A DNA stretch of 64,000 nt from Clostridiales bacterium (GCA_015055505.1 SVIB01000006.1:1-64000), one strand, 5' to 3'; positions 18,328 through 29,669 are shown, counted from the stretch's first letter. Notes: generated by a model not told the origin, from the letters alone. A program made the numbers and translations.

Positions 18328-18672
18328 ATGACAGTAGAAAAAGAAAAGATTATAGCACGCAAAATGCAAGAACATTACGGCGAAAAGAGTCAATCGAAAG
18401 TAAACGAACTTATCGCTCTTGATAAAAAAGTTCACCGCCCAGCCGAAATATTTGCTTATACTTTCGGTATTATAGGTGCGCTAATATTGGGTTTTGGAAT
18501 GTGCCTTGCAATGAAAGTTATCTTTGACCTCTTTGCTTTGGGAATAGTGATAGGTTGTGTTGGAATTTTCCTCGTTTCAATCAATTACCCCCTCTATAAG
18601 TCGATTATCGGTAGAAGAAAGAGAAGATATGCAAGCAAAATACTTGCTCTTTCAAACGAAATTTTAAACTAA
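18328..18672 (+). CDS. Small membrane protein of unknown function
   Basis: 114 aa from ATG 18328, chosen because AAAGGAG sits 7-8 nt upstream; a longer frame to 18271 has no ribosome binding site and runs through the promoter. The N-terminal ~45 residues are charged and helical. Two membrane segments follow (about IFAYTFGIIGALILGFGMCL and LFALGIVIGCVGIFLVSI), then a short basic tail. I do not recognise a family. It is monocistronic with a terminator. Confidence 0.75.
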   Translation: MTVEKEKIIARKMQEHYGEKSQSKVNELIALDKKVHRPAEIFAYTFGIIGALILGFGMCLAMKVIFDLFALGIVIGCVGIFLVSINYPLYKSIIGRRKRRYASKILALSNEILN

Positions 18673-18679
18673 AGAAACG

Positions 18680-18711
18680 GTCGCGAAAAATTTTTCGCGA
18701 CTTTTTTTGTC
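18680..18711 (+). terminator. Intrinsic terminator
   Basis: GTCGCGAAAAA/TTTTTCGCGAC stem followed by TTTTTTT, 8 bp after the small membrane gene. Confidence 0.9.
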
Positions 18712-18762
18712 GTAAAAGAATAAAAATATATTGTACAAAATTATTTATTTGTATTATAACAG

Positions 18763-18791
18763 TTGACGAAACGGAGAAATTACTATATAAT
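18763..18791 (+). promoter_or_regulatory. Sigma-A promoter of 3489-aa lipoprotein gene
   Basis: TTGACG 18763-18768, 17-bp spacer, TATAAT 18786-18791. The transcript would carry a leader of about 325 nt. Confidence 0.8.
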
Positions 18792-18830
18792 AGTAATAGC
18801 AATATATTTTTTTATACGGTATTATTTTTG

Positions 18831-18940
18831 AAGGGCGCACCTTTTCTTTCATTAAACGAAAGAAAATCCCTTATAAGAAAATAGTTCTCCCTTTTAAACT
18901 TTCCCTCAACAGATGGTGAAAATAAGAGGGAGTTTTTTTA
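18831..18940 (+). promoter_or_regulatory. Conserved leader element with downstream terminator (copy 1)
   Basis: CGCACCTTTTCTTTC, a hairpin TTTTCTTTC/GAAAGAAAA with ATTAAAC loop, then TCCCTTATAAG. Nearly the same sequence occurs in the leader at 29810. Downstream, GAGGGAG (18926-18932) can pair with either CTCCCT (from 18887) or TCCCTC (from 18902), then seven Ts: a terminator with two possible left arms, before the coding sequence. It looks like a transcription-attenuation leader, ligand unknown. Confidence 0.5.
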
Positions 18941-19124
18941 TTTTTATGCTCCTCAATTTCGTCGCACGAGTTGGGAATGGGGGAGTAGAAAAAGAGGAGT
19001 TCAAAGGCTTATTTACTGCGAAAACCTTAAAATTTACCGAAGTAAATAAAATCAGCAGATTAACCGTAATTCGTTTTGCGGAAAATCATAAATTATGAAA
19101 ATAAAATTGGAGGAATAAAAAGGC

Positions 19125-22100
19125 ATGAAGAAGTTAACTGTAAGCATTTTATGTTTGTTAACTGCATTGTTTGCTGTAGTTGGTATTACGGGTTGTAAGA
19201 AAAACAACGCGACCACTCAGTGTACGCATGAAACTACCGTATTAAAAAGCGGTACTGAATACCACTGGTATGAGTGTTCTTGCGGATACAAAACCGGCGA
19301 AAAGCAAACGCACGTATTAGGTAGCGACGCTGTCGTAGTTGAGCCTACTTTCGATACCGACGGATACAAGTCCGGCAAATGTACCGTTTGTGGCACGGCA
19401 TACGTTGAAGTGTTACCTGCAACGAGGCATGAACACGAGATGGTTCATACCGAAAAGGTTGAGGCTACCTGTGAAAAGGACGGTACTTTAGAGTATTGGA
19501 CTTGTACCGTATGTGAGGGGATTTTCAAAGATGAATTGGGGGATGAAAAATACGATAACGCGCAAGCGCTTGTAATTCCTGCAATTAATCACGCAAACGA
19601 AAGACTTGAAAGTAAAAAGAATCCTACTTGTGGCGTAGACGGTGAGGAAGTTTATTACTGTCCCGACTGTCAAAGAGAAAGAGTAGTAACCCTTGACGCT
19701 CTTACCCACAACTATAAGGTAATTGAAACTGTTACGGCAACTTGTCAGCACGGTGGATACGAACTTGAAAAGTGTGAAAACTGCCGTGACGAAAGACATG
19801 TAAACGAAACGCCTCGCGTAGGACACAAGGAAACTTATCAACAAATAGTTGAACCTACTTGTTCTTCGCTCGGTAAAGGCGTTTATACCTGTGAATGGTG
19901 TCAAGCAACGAGAGAAGAAGAAATTGGTAAGCACGACCACTCTTACGTTAACGACGGCGCAGGCACGGTAGTTGCTCCTACTTGTACTGAAGACGGATAT
20001 ACTCTTCACGATTGTGACAACTGTGACTATACCTATAAGGATAATATCGTACCTAACCTTGGCGGACACAAGATGGAAGTCGATACCACGGCAAGTTTAA
20101 AAGCAACTTGCGAGGATGATGGTTTAGAGGTTAAGAAATGTTCTAACAAAGATTGTGGCTACACAGAATCCACGGTTATTGAAGCGTTAGGACACGACAT
20201 GGTTCATGCAACTTGTACGACTACCGGTTACTGTAAAAACGGTTGTGACAAGGTTGAAGCAGTGCTTGGACACTCTTACGTAAAAATCGATACCGTAACG
20301 GCAACCTGTCTTGAAAGAGGATACGATATAGAAAAATGTTCGGTTTGTGGCGACGTTATACATACTAACAAAACCGACCTTGCCGACTGTAACGAAGTTT
20401 ACGCTATCGTAACGGAGGCAACCTGTACCGAAAAGGGAAAGGCAACTTATACTTGTTCGGTATGTAATACGGTTAGAGAGGTAGAAGTTTCCGCTCTTGG
20501 ACACTCTTATGAAAAAGAAGGCGCTGTAACCGTAGTTGAGGTAACTTGTACCGCAGACGGATACACTCTTCATAAATGTGATAACTGTGATTATTCTTAT
20601 AAGGATAATATCGTTACGAGCAACGGACACGTTTGGGAACTTAGCCCAGAAGACTGCGTAGAAGCAACTTGTACGAGCAACGGCTTAAAGGTTGAAAAGT
20701 GTTCTTGCGGAGCAATCCAACGCGAAGAAATAATAAGCGAAGGCCACGATATCGTATCAGCAACCTGTACGGAAGACGGATACTGTACTAAGTGTGACGA
20801 TTATAATGAGCCTAAAAAAGGTCACGACCTTACAAAAGTTTTAGAGGAAAAACAACCTACTCATACCGAAGACGGTTTCGTTAAATACGGATGCGCGCAC
20901 GAGGGTTGTCAAGAAACAGACGTTAAAGTTCCTCAAGGCTATGAAAAGAAAGGCCACGACGGACTTGAAAACAAAAACGAAATTATAAAAGTAGAAGGAA
21001 AACACTGTACTTATAAAGTACGTTATTGGTATGAATGTTCATGCGGAGAAACTATTGAAAGTTTCGGCGACGAATACGAACACCACGACTACGTTGGTAA
21101 AATTACTACCGAGCCTACTTGTGTAGCGGGCGGTGTAATGACTTATACTTGTAAAGAGTGTAACGACGAATCCAAAGCATATACCGAAAACATAAATAGC
21201 AATCCTATTGCACATAAACTCGATAACGGCACAACGGAAAACGGCGTTATAACTTATAGATGTACTAACGGAGGTTGTGAATATAGCGAAACTCAAGTAG
21301 TCGTAAGTGAAGAGGGTATTTCTTCCGACGCGATAAAGGGCAGTGATAAGGTAAGCGTAGGCGATACCACCATTTCTCTTGACGAGGCAACTAAGGGACA
21401 ACTTGGCGATAACGCAAACGTTCAACTTTCCGCAGGAACTTTAGATGAAACTAAAAGACAAGAGGCTATAAATAACCTTACCGACGAGCAAAAGGCGTTA
21501 CTCGGCGACAACAGTGAAATTTACAACTTTGAAATGTCTGTTAACGGCGAAAGCGTTTCTAATTTTGAAGGTAAAGTAACCGTAAGAATTCCTTACAACC
21601 TCAGCGAAAACGAAGATCCTAACAATATTACCGTATGGTACTTAAACGGAGATACTCCTGAACTTGTTAAGGAAGTAACCTACGTCGTTATTGACGGTCA
21701 AGGCTATGCAGAGTTTAGTACGAGTCACTTCTCTTACTACACCGTAGCAAAGATGACGCCTAAGGAAATCTGTGCAAAATACGGACATAATTACGGCGCT
21801 CCAAGAACTTTCCCCGCAACTTGTATGAGCGGTGGATACGATATGGAAGTATGTAAGCGTTGCGGATATAAAAACGTTTATAATGAAACGAACGCTTTAG
21901 GACACGATTATCAAGAAGTATTATCCGTTCACGTTGACGTAACTTGTACTGTAGACGGATATGCAAAATTTGAATGTACGAGATGTCAAGTATCTTACGA
22001 AGAAAAGACTGCTAAACTTGGACACGATTGGTATAAAGCAGAAGACAGATGCGTAGCGCCTACTTGTACTCAAGCGGGTAAAAACGTATTTGAATGTAAT

Positions 22101-25100
22101 AACTGTGACGACGAATACGAAGTAGCAGTTAAGAAATTAGACCACGTTTGGGTACTTAACCAAGAAGCCAGCGCAAACGCAACTTGTACCGAACTTGGAA
22201 CTATCGTTAAGTCTTGTGCAAACGGCTGTGGTGCGGAAATTATCAGTTATATTCCTGCTCTTGGCCACAAGATTAAAGATACAGTTGTTAAACCTACTTG
22301 TTCGACAAAGGGTTATACCGCACATTCTTGTACGGTATGTCAAGAGAAGTTTGCCGATACCGACTTTACTGATATGGTAGACCACGAATGGGATAGAGAA
22401 GCGCCCGACTGTGAACACGACAAACTTTGTAAACACTGTAAAAAGCGTGACGAAAACAACGGTAAGGCACACGGACACTTCTTTGAAGACGGAAAGTGTA
22501 AACACTGCGCTAAACCTTGTAACCACACCTTTAAATATTCTCACACCGTAGAATCTACTTGTACGGGCGCGGGATATGACGTAGAAGTATGTAAGCACTG
22601 CGGACAAAGTAAGTACGTATACTTAGAGGGCGAAGGCGGAACGGGACACTCCTTCCAAGTAACCGACAGAGTAGACGCAACTTGTCAAACCGTAGGTTAT
22701 ATCGTTGAAACCTGTACGGCTTGCGGATTTAAGCAAACTACCGAAACGGGCGAAGTAAGCGACCACGTTTACGAAGACGGTAAATGTATTTACTGTAAGA
22801 CTCCTATCGACGTAAGCAAAGAATACATAGACTTTATTGAGAGTTTCTTAGCAACGAGAGGATTTGCTCTTAGCGTAGAAGACCTTGAATTCTACTTATA
22901 CGAACTTGATTTTAAAACTGAAGAATACGAACTTATCGGCTCTTCAAGTTTAGTAGAAATGTTTGAACTTATGATTTACCTTGACGAAAACGGCGAACTT
23001 CAAGGCGCAGGCAACGGTAAAATCAGCATCTTCAACGGACCTGTAGAAGGTTATAACGCAACGTTCGGCTTTAAGGCTATAATTTCGGGTGGATTCCTCT
23101 ACGTTGAAGTTGAATACGATATGGGCGCAACCGAAACTATTCAAGTAAAGATGAACGTAGAAGATCTTTTACAACTTGCAAAAGACTCTATCGAAGAAGA
23201 AGCGTTCGACGGAATGGAAGTAGAGCAACTTCTTCAAATGGTTGAAATGAGCGGTGCTCTCGACGTATTAGAAGCATTCTCCGTACTCTTTAACGAAGAA
23301 GACGTAAACAAATTTGCAACTAATATCGTTAAAATGCTTTTCGCTGAAGAAAAGACTGACGACGGATACGTTTACAAACTTGATTTTGATAAAGTTAAGA
23401 CTTTAAGCGACGTATTAGCACAATACGCAGTAGCAGACGTTATCGACATTTATTTCGGCGAAGGCGCGTTTGATACCTTAGCAACGACCGTTCTTGATAT
23501 CGCAGGACTTGAACTTGCCGAAATTCCTTCGTATATTGCAAGTCTTGGCGTTGACGTAGACGTTGCGGCAAGCGCAATCAATAATCTTTGCATTACTATG
23601 ATGGGCGCACCTGAAGGATTTGATATCCTCGCTGCTCTTGAAAACCCAGAAATGCAAGGCTACGAACTCGTTGAACTTATCAGCGAAGGCGAAATGACCT
23701 CTTCTGATTTAGCGTCAATGGCTGATATGCTTAGAAGACAAACCGTTTACGTGCTTGCAGGCGCAACTGAAGAAGACGTAGCAATGGTAGGCGGTATGGT
23801 TGAGCAAATAGTAACTATGCTTGACGGTTTTGTAGGTATTACCGTTAAAACCGACCTTAAGGGCATAATTACTTCTATAAACGTATGGGCAGACCAATTT
23901 AACGTTCAAGTAGACGAAAACGATTACTTCACGTTGAGCATAAGCGTAACTCTTGCTCCTAACGGAAGAATTGAAATCACTTGGGCTGAAATTGAAGAAG
24001 AAATCAACGGCGCAATAGACCTTCCCGAAATGGAAGACGAAACTTATGAATTTGATTGCAACCAAGAACAAGATTACGGCTACGTTGAAATTGACGGAAG
24101 AAAACATCACTACAATTCAATGATTATTTCGTCAGGCAAAGAAACGTATAAACTTTCCGATTTAACGGGAGTTGCCGTTTATGACGACTGCGGAGATTGG
24201 AAGTATTACGAATTATTGTATCTTGTAGAAAGAGAAGTTATCGGCTTTGAACTTTTAGAGGTTGATTATAACGTTGAAATAATGGACGGATATTGGACGT
24301 CTATTACAAGATATTATATTAGAAGCCTTGCAACCGGCGAAATGTACGAAGTTCGAATGCAAGACTCTACGGAAGACCCAGAAAACCCCGAATATAGCGG
24401 AAGCGAAACTTACTATCCTAATGATAAGGAAAGCACCTATTATCCTGAAGAAGATAGACAAAGCGCGACTTCCGAATATCAAGAAAGCACCTATTATCCT
24501 GAAGAAGATAGGGAAAGCGTTGGCACTTCAGTTGAATATGCTCCTATCGTAAGCGACAGCGTTGAACGTCCTTATACGAGCGTTTACAAATATTCGTCAG
24601 GCTCTATTATAATAATAGGAAAGGACGGAACTGAAATTTCTCTTTCTCAAGAAGAGATGATGAACGTAAAAGAAACGTACGTAAAAATCTTCGGTCAAGA
24701 AGAATGGTTACAAAACAGTTACGTAGAAAGTGACAACGTTTATTATAACGCAGTAACTAACGAATTCAAAGGCTCTTCTCAACACAATTACGTAAAAGAC
24801 GAAGAGAGATCTTACGCTCCTACGGGATGTGAAGATATCGGTAAAACCTACTACGTATGTACAGAGTGTAACGGAGAATACGTTTACTCTTACACTAACG
24901 GACATAACTACGAAAATAAATACGTATTAAGCGAAGGCTCATTAACTTGTGACGACGGCTACGATATGTACTATGAATGTGTAGACTGTGGCGAAGTAGG
25001 AAGTTATTACGAAAACTGGGGTAAGGGACACAATTACACTAGTAGTTACGAATTCGACGGCGAAACCGTATCTTATAATAGCAAATGTAGGTGTTGCGGA

Positions 25101-28100
25101 AAAACAAACGACGGCTACGATATGTTTGATATTTACACTGACGAAGAGTTAGAAGTTTACGAAGGAAGATGGGGTAAACCCGTAGAAGTTAAGCCGGGTA
25201 TGGGCGGAAACGTTAGTCGTCCCGTGGAATCCGTAGACGGAATTAAATTCGTTTTCACTGCAAGCCAAAGCGGTAAATACGAATTCTATTCTAAGAACAT
25301 AGGTTACTTTATTTCGAGAATTGACGTTTATAACGTGGATTTTGAAAGACTTAATTACTACTCATACGACAACTTTGAAAGAGAAAACTTCGGTATGACT
25401 TTTGATCTCGTAGCAGGTGAAACTTATTATATAGTAGTAGAAGATCCCCGTTACGGCAAAGAGGGCTACGGAAAATTATACTTTAACAAAGTTGCAACCG
25501 AAGAAGTAGACCTTTCTGCTTACGGCTGTACTTGTGACGGTAAGATTTATATCGAAACCCTTTACGGCAGAAAGAACGCAACCGTAAAATGTGAGTGCGG
25601 TATTAATTATAACCAAGAAGAAAGATACGAAACCGAAAACTGTCAAGAAGTTATCGTAAGCGTAATCGTATTCTATACCGAAAACGGTGAAAGCCAAGAA
25701 TATTTGGTAGACAGATACTATACCGGCTATTACAAGCATGAAAGCGAGTGGAAAGACGATAAATACGACGAAGAAAAAGTTGACGAAAATGGCAACGTAA
25801 TAGGTTACGTTCGTGGCTACTTTAACGGTGAATACTGTCCAATTTGCGGAAAGTGGTTAGAAAAACGTGGTGGGACTTATGAATACGACGTAAACGGCAA
25901 CTTAGTTTACGAATCTGACTTCCGCGAATACTGGTCTGACGAGTTAGGCGAAACTTACGTTGAAAGAAAGTATGAACGTGCTTATACTTACGTAACTTAC
26001 ACCGGCGAAGACGGAGATAGAAAAGTCCAAAAAACTGCTTGGACAAAAGAAATTCGCTATGATGAGTGGTATTTATGGGAATACACTTACACCGATAACA
26101 GTTGTCAAGTAACCGAAAAATTTACTACAAGTTACGGCGAAGAAGAAATTAGCACCTATTTCAACCACCAAGAACGTACGAAGTGGATTGAAGAAGGTAG
26201 TGACCAAGTAGGCGAACTCGTCGAAATTAACGGATTTACGGGCAAAAAGTACGTTAATATTTATGAAACTTACTGTGAAGCATGTTACGGCTCGCTTTCA
26301 CAAAGAAAAGAGATTATAGTGTACTACGTAGACGAAAACGGCAACGAGCATCAAGGTAGAGAGTTGCTTAGAGAAACAATTTATTACGACCTCGTAGCCG
26401 AAAATGCTGAAACCTCTTATTGGGTAGAAAGGCAAAGAAATTCTTACGAATACGGTTGGTTTACACCAAACGGCGCTGATTGGTATGATTATGTTTTAGC
26501 ATGCAATGAGTACCGTTATGAAAACGGCGAAGTTAATTATTCTTACAACGCCCGTTACGAATATCCTAACGGCAACTTCTGCGAATACGTAGAATACGAA
26601 ACCTATTATCACGGTGGTGAGGAGACTCAATCGTACACAAATGAAGGAACCAACCATAAAACGCACGACGAATTACGTCTTCACGAAGGCGCTAACTCTT
26701 GTACGGACGGTCTTGATTTATGGTACGTTTGTGGTGCTTGTGACTACGAATATTTAGAAGAATATAACGAATATTGGTCACACGGACACGATTGGGTAGA
26801 GGGCAACCGCGAAGTAATTCTCCTTTCTGAATTCGGCGCAGTTTGCGGTGGATATTTAGAAGTTTACACCTGTCCTTGCGGAGAAAGATCCGAGGTTCAC
26901 GTTCAAGACGCTTGCTCTTTAGACTGGGAAGAAACTTGCGAAGGAGATCTTTTGACGGGTTATCATTATACTCAGGTTTACCACTGTGCGGTAACTGATC
27001 CTCTTTGTGATTTTGAATACGTTCACGAATATTGGTACGTATACGACGAAGAATGTCACGCTGACCGTTACGACAGATGGACGTTTACTAAAGTTGACGG
27101 AACTAAGGTTGTATACGAATCAAAGATAGAAAAATATTGGTCTCACAATCACACGACTTCTTGGTTTGACGAAACAAGTGAAGTTCAAGAGGGCGAGTAT
27201 ATCGTAAGAATTTCTAAATCAGGTAAGAAATGTGACAGATGCGGATTTATAACTAGGTTAAACACCCAAAAAGATTATTACAAAGTTGTAGACGTAACTA
27301 ATGAAGACGGTAGCACGTCGCAAGAACGCGTTTGGGATAAAGGTCTTTACGTAGAAGAATCTTTCACGGGTTGCAATCTTTGCGGATATTGTTATTACCG
27401 TAGCGAAACCGAAGAAATCGCTCTTTATAACTCGAACGACCAAACTTGGTGGGTAAGAGTTCCTTCTTACACTAGAGAAACGAGAGTTGAACGTTGGACT
27501 AACGAAAAAGAAGGCGCAAACTACGAAGAGTACGTATACTGGTACGAAACCCGTTACAGTTATGACGGTAGATGCGTAAACGAACCTATCGTAACTTATA
27601 CTTATAGCGATATGGAAGGCCATACCGAAGAAAAAGAGCACGATTGGAATGATGACAGATACGGTTTCTATAGCGTAGAATGGAATCCAAGTAACACTTG
27701 TACGACCGACGGCTATAGAGTAACGACTTGTAGGTGGTGCGGTGAGTCTTGCGGAGAGGTTGTTCCCGCTCACGGACACGGTTGGGGAACTTGGGCAGAA
27801 TACGAATTAGAACCTACCTGTACTCAATGGGGAATGCGCGCTGTACGTTGTGAATACTGTAACGAATATTTGCGTTCGGAAAAAGCTCAACCTTATACTC
27901 ACGCATACGATTATTACTTAGGTTATGACCCAGAATTCGGTTATGATATCTATGAATGTTCTCGTTGCGGACTCCAAGGTAAGGGCTACGACGGAAACGT
28001 TGTATTAGAAGACTTAGGTATTGTTGACGGAAACTTCAAAGTAGGTTACTGGGTAAGAGAGTACTTCGATTATATGCCAAGCGTATCGCTTATAAACAGT

Positions 28101-29594
28101 TCGTTTAACTTTGAATGGGGTAATGAATACATTGCCGAAATCGAAGTTTACGGCGACGGAAAGTATTTCTACATAAGTGTTGATGCTATAACCGCACTTT
28201 GTGAAGAACTCGGCGTAGCGTTTGACCAAACTATGGTAAGATTAAACGTTCTTCCTACCGAAGACGGTTATTACGATCCTATTAACGGACAGTATGACTT
28301 CGTATACGCAATCACTATCGACAGTCATTGTAATATAGAAGAACCTATTAAATACGGCGTTCCCGTAAATGATTATCAGTGGGATGAAATGGCTAATTTC
28401 GACTTTGAAAATTACAGAGTGTCGGAAAGATGTTATAACCAAAATACCGGCGAAGACAATTACGTTCACTATTTAATTGCCGACAATAGAGTTGTTTCTA
28501 TGGCTTGCAATTCAAATTGGGAGTTATATAGTATCGTAGAAGAAGAAAGTGAAAGAGCGCAAATTATAAAGGACGTGCGCAGAACGATTTTCTTTAACTT
28601 ATTAGGAAATGGCTACTCATATGATCTATACTCAATCGAAAATACGTATTGGTATTATGGTTGTGGATTCAACTTCACTGTATATAATGGAGAAGTAGAT
28701 CTGTTCGTTTACGTTGAAGAAGCGGAGATTTGGTGGGACTCTACCGGAAAAGTTTACGACATTAGATGCAATATGACCATAGAAAGCAACGACGAAAACG
28801 GCGAAATAATTTATGGGTTCTATAACTATGAGTGGTCTTTCTCAAGTTACAATCAAACTAATATTGATGAAATATTAGAAGATTACGTTGGAAACGGTAA
28901 CGACGACGGCAACGAGGAAGAAGACGGTAATGTCGGTGATAACGAAGGTGGCGCTGGCGACGGCGCTACCGTAAGCGGAGTATACGTTGACGAGGAAACT
29001 TGGTACTCAATGCTTGCAGACGGTGCTTTTGCAAACTATACGCTTACTCAATCGGGTTACGTTGAAATGGTTGGATCAGATTACGGCTATCAACAAGATG
29101 CGACTGTTAAATTTACAAACGATTACGTTTATTTTGTTCCAATGATTAACGGCGAGGTTATGGGCGAAATGCTTTATGAGGGCGACGAGGCGTATATACA
29201 AAGATGGCAGTATGAAGTTATATTCCGTGCGCTTTTAGAAAATTATAGCGGTTTCGTTTATAATGAAACCACCGGTATATATGAAAACGGCGGTACAGTA
29301 AGTGTGGAATATGAAATGTACGGCGCCATAATGAGAGCCGACCTTACTAATGCTAAAATGGTATGGAATTCTAACGGAGAACTCGTAGCAATCGCAGGAG
29401 AGTATACTCAAACTACTATACAAAACGGAGAAACGGTTGTTTTAACTTCAAATATAACTTGGACTTTCTCTGATTTTGGAACTACCGTTATAAACGTTAC
29501 TGAAAACGGCGAAGAAAACGAAAGCGGTGAAATTATAGAAGTTCCTTCTATAAGCGGTGGCTCAAACGACAATGCGTGGTCTCCGGAATATTAA
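19125..29594 (+). CDS. Giant Cys/His-repeat lipoprotein (3489 aa)
   Basis: Starts MKKLTVSILCLL with lipobox ITGC (Cys 24), so it is predicted to be exported and lipid-anchored. Residues ~30-700 and ~880-1225 are tandem ~40-60-residue repeats of the form ATCT..GY..C..C followed by LGH, a pattern common in gut Firmicutes surface proteins. Residues ~735-875 form a non-repeat domain ending in FSTSHFSYYTVA. Residues ~1228-1640 are a Cys-poor acidic helical region. Residues ~1640-2960 are very Tyr/Glu-rich with scattered CxxC pairs. After ~2962 comes a Cys-free C-terminal region with an Asp/Gly/Asn-rich linker at ~3255-3275. GGAGG precedes the ATG. No LPXTG. Paired Cys/His could bind metal or stabilise an extended stalk; neither is shown. 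Confidence 0.85.
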   Translation: MKKLTVSILCLLTALFAVVGITGCKKNNATTQCTHETTVLKSGTEYHWYECSCGYKTGEKQTHVLGSDAVVVEPTFDTDGYKSGKCTVCGTAYVEVLPATRHEHEMVHTEKVEATCEKDGTLEYWTCTVCEGIFKDELGDEKYDNAQALVIPAINHANERLESKKNPTCGVDGEEVYYCPDCQRERVVTLDALTHNYKVIETVTATCQHGGYELEKCENCRDERHVNETPRVGHKETYQQIVEPTCSSLGKGVYTCEWCQATREEEIGKHDHSYVNDGAGTVVAPTCTEDGYTLHDCDNCDYTYKDNIVPNLGGHKMEVDTTASLKATCEDDGLEVKKCSNKDCGYTESTVIEALGHDMVHATCTTTGYCKNGCDKVEAVLGHSYVKIDTVTATCLERGYDIEKCSVCGDVIHTNKTDLADCNEVYAIVTEATCTEKGKATYTCSVCNTVREVEVSALGHSYEKEGAVTVVEVTCTADGYTLHKCDNCDYSYKDNIVTSNGHVWELSPEDCVEATCTSNGLKVEKCSCGAIQREEIISEGHDIVSATCTEDGYCTKCDDYNEPKKGHDLTKVLEEKQPTHTEDGFVKYGCAHEGCQETDVKVPQGYEKKGHDGLENKNEIIKVEGKHCTYKVRYWYECSCGETIESFGDEYEHHDYVGKITTEPTCVAGGVMTYTCKECNDESKAYTENINSNPIAHKLDNGTTENGVITYRCTNGGCEYSETQVVVSEEGISSDAIKGSDKVSVGDTTISLDEATKGQLGDNANVQLSAGTLDETKRQEAINNLTDEQKALLGDNSEIYNFEMSVNGESVSNFEGKVTVRIPYNLSENEDPNNITVWYLNGDTPELVKEVTYVVIDGQGYAEFSTSHFSYYTVAKMTPKEICAKYGHNYGAPRTFPATCMSGGYDMEVCKRCGYKNVYNETNALGHDYQEVLSVHVDVTCTVDGYAKFECTRCQVSYEEKTAKLGHDWYKAEDRCVAPTCTQAGKNVFECNNCDDEYEVAVKKLDHVWVLNQEASANATCTELGTIVKSCANGCGAEIISYIPALGHKIKDTVVKPTCSTKGYTAHSCTVCQEKFADTDFTDMVDHEWDREAPDCEHDKLCKHCKKRDENNGKAHGHFFEDGKCKHCAKPCNHTFKYSHTVESTCTGAGYDVEVCKHCGQSKYVYLEGEGGTGHSFQVTDRVDATCQTVGYIVETCTACGFKQTTETGEVSDHVYEDGKCIYCKTPIDVSKEYIDFIESFLATRGFALSVEDLEFYLYELDFKTEEYELIGSSSLVEMFELMIYLDENGELQGAGNGKISIFNGPVEGYNATFGFKAIISGGFLYVEVEYDMGATETIQVKMNVEDLLQLAKDSIEEEAFDGMEVEQLLQMVEMSGALDVLEAFSVLFNEEDVNKFATNIVKMLFAEEKTDDGYVYKLDFDKVKTLSDVLAQYAVADVIDIYFGEGAFDTLATTVLDIAGLELAEIPSYIASLGVDVDVAASAINNLCITMMGAPEGFDILAALENPEMQGYELVELISEGEMTSSDLASMADMLRRQTVYVLAGATEEDVAMVGGMVEQIVTMLDGFVGITVKTDLKGIITSINVWADQFNVQVDENDYFTLSISVTLAPNGRIEITWAEIEEEINGAIDLPEMEDETYEFDCNQEQDYGYVEIDGRKHHYNSMIISSGKETYKLSDLTGVAVYDDCGDWKYYELLYLVEREVIGFELLEVDYNVEIMDGYWTSITRYYIRSLATGEMYEVRMQDSTEDPENPEYSGSETYYPNDKESTYYPEEDRQSATSEYQESTYYPEEDRESVGTSVEYAPIVSDSVERPYTSVYKYSSGSIIIIGKDGTEISLSQEEMMNVKETYVKIFGQEEWLQNSYVESDNVYYNAVTNEFKGSSQHNYVKDEERSYAPTGCEDIGKTYYVCTECNGEYVYSYTNGHNYENKYVLSEGSLTCDDGYDMYYECVDCGEVGSYYENWGKGHNYTSSYEFDGETVSYNSKCRCCGKTNDGYDMFDIYTDEELEVYEGRWGKPVEVKPGMGGNVSRPVESVDGIKFVFTASQSGKYEFYSKNIGYFISRIDVYNVDFERLNYYSYDNFERENFGMTFDLVAGETYYIVVEDPRYGKEGYGKLYFNKVATEEVDLSAYGCTCDGKIYIETLYGRKNATVKCECGINYNQEERYETENCQEVIVSVIVFYTENGESQEYLVDRYYTGYYKHESEWKDDKYDEEKVDENGNVIGYVRGYFNGEYCPICGKWLEKRGGTYEYDVNGNLVYESDFREYWSDELGETYVERKYERAYTYVTYTGEDGDRKVQKTAWTKEIRYDEWYLWEYTYTDNSCQVTEKFTTSYGEEEISTYFNHQERTKWIEEGSDQVGELVEINGFTGKKYVNIYETYCEACYGSLSQRKEIIVYYVDENGNEHQGRELLRETIYYDLVAENAETSYWVERQRNSYEYGWFTPNGADWYDYVLACNEYRYENGEVNYSYNARYEYPNGNFCEYVEYETYYHGGEETQSYTNEGTNHKTHDELRLHEGANSCTDGLDLWYVCGACDYEYLEEYNEYWSHGHDWVEGNREVILLSEFGAVCGGYLEVYTCPCGERSEVHVQDACSLDWEETCEGDLLTGYHYTQVYHCAVTDPLCDFEYVHEYWYVYDEECHADRYDRWTFTKVDGTKVVYESKIEKYWSHNHTTSWFDETSEVQEGEYIVRISKSGKKCDRCGFITRLNTQKDYYKVVDVTNEDGSTSQERVWDKGLYVEESFTGCNLCGYCYYRSETEEIALYNSNDQTWWVRVPSYTRETRVERWTNEKEGANYEEYVYWYETRYSYDGRCVNEPIVTYTYSDMEGHTEEKEHDWNDDRYGFYSVEWNPSNTCTTDGYRVTTCRWCGESCGEVVPAHGHGWGTWAEYELEPTCTQWGMRAVRCEYCNEYLRSEKAQPYTHAYDYYLGYDPEFGYDIYECSRCGLQGKGYDGNVVLEDLGIVDGNFKVGYWVREYFDYMPSVSLINSSFNFEWGNEYIAEIEVYGDGKYFYISVDAITALCEELGVAFDQTMVRLNVLPTEDGYYDPINGQYDFVYAITIDSHCNIEEPIKYGVPVNDYQWDEMANFDFENYRVSERCYNQNTGEDNYVHYLIADNRVVSMACNSNWELYSIVEEESERAQIIKDVRRTIFFNLLGNGYSYDLYSIENTYWYYGCGFNFTVYNGEVDLFVYVEEAEIWWDSTGKVYDIRCNMTIESNDENGEIIYGFYNYEWSFSSYNQTNIDEILEDYVGNGNDDGNEEEDGNVGDNEGGAGDGATVSGVYVDEETWYSMLADGAFANYTLTQSGYVEMVGSDYGYQQDATVKFTNDYVYFVPMINGEVMGEMLYEGDEAYIQRWQYEVIFRALLENYSGFVYNETTGIYENGGTVSVEYEMYGAIMRADLTNAKMVWNSNGELVAIAGEYTQTTIQNGETVVLTSNITWTFSDFGTTVINVTENGEENESGEIIEVPSISGGSNDNAWSPEY

Positions 29595-29622
29595 AATTTA
29601 AGCGCATAAATGCGTAAAAACT

Positions 29623-29669
29623 AAAAAAAGAGGGCATTTCGGGTAAAACCGATTTGCTCTCTTTTTTTC
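29623..29669 (+). terminator. Intrinsic terminator after giant lipoprotein gene
   Basis: AAAAAAAGAG...CGG pairs imperfectly with CCG...CTCTTTTTTT, ending in a T-run. The rest of the 29595-30060 gap is the next promoter and leader. Confidence 0.8.

Noticed and set aside
18913..19098. 61-codon ORF upstream of the giant lipoprotein
   Set aside because: Overlaps the leader terminator, starts inside the terminator hairpin and has no family resemblance or good ribosome binding site.
19488..28469. Long minus-strand ORFs opposite the giant lipoprotein gene
   Set aside because: Shadow frames caused by the repetitive, Glu/Tyr/Cys-rich plus-strand codons; no ribosome binding sites or recognisable domains.
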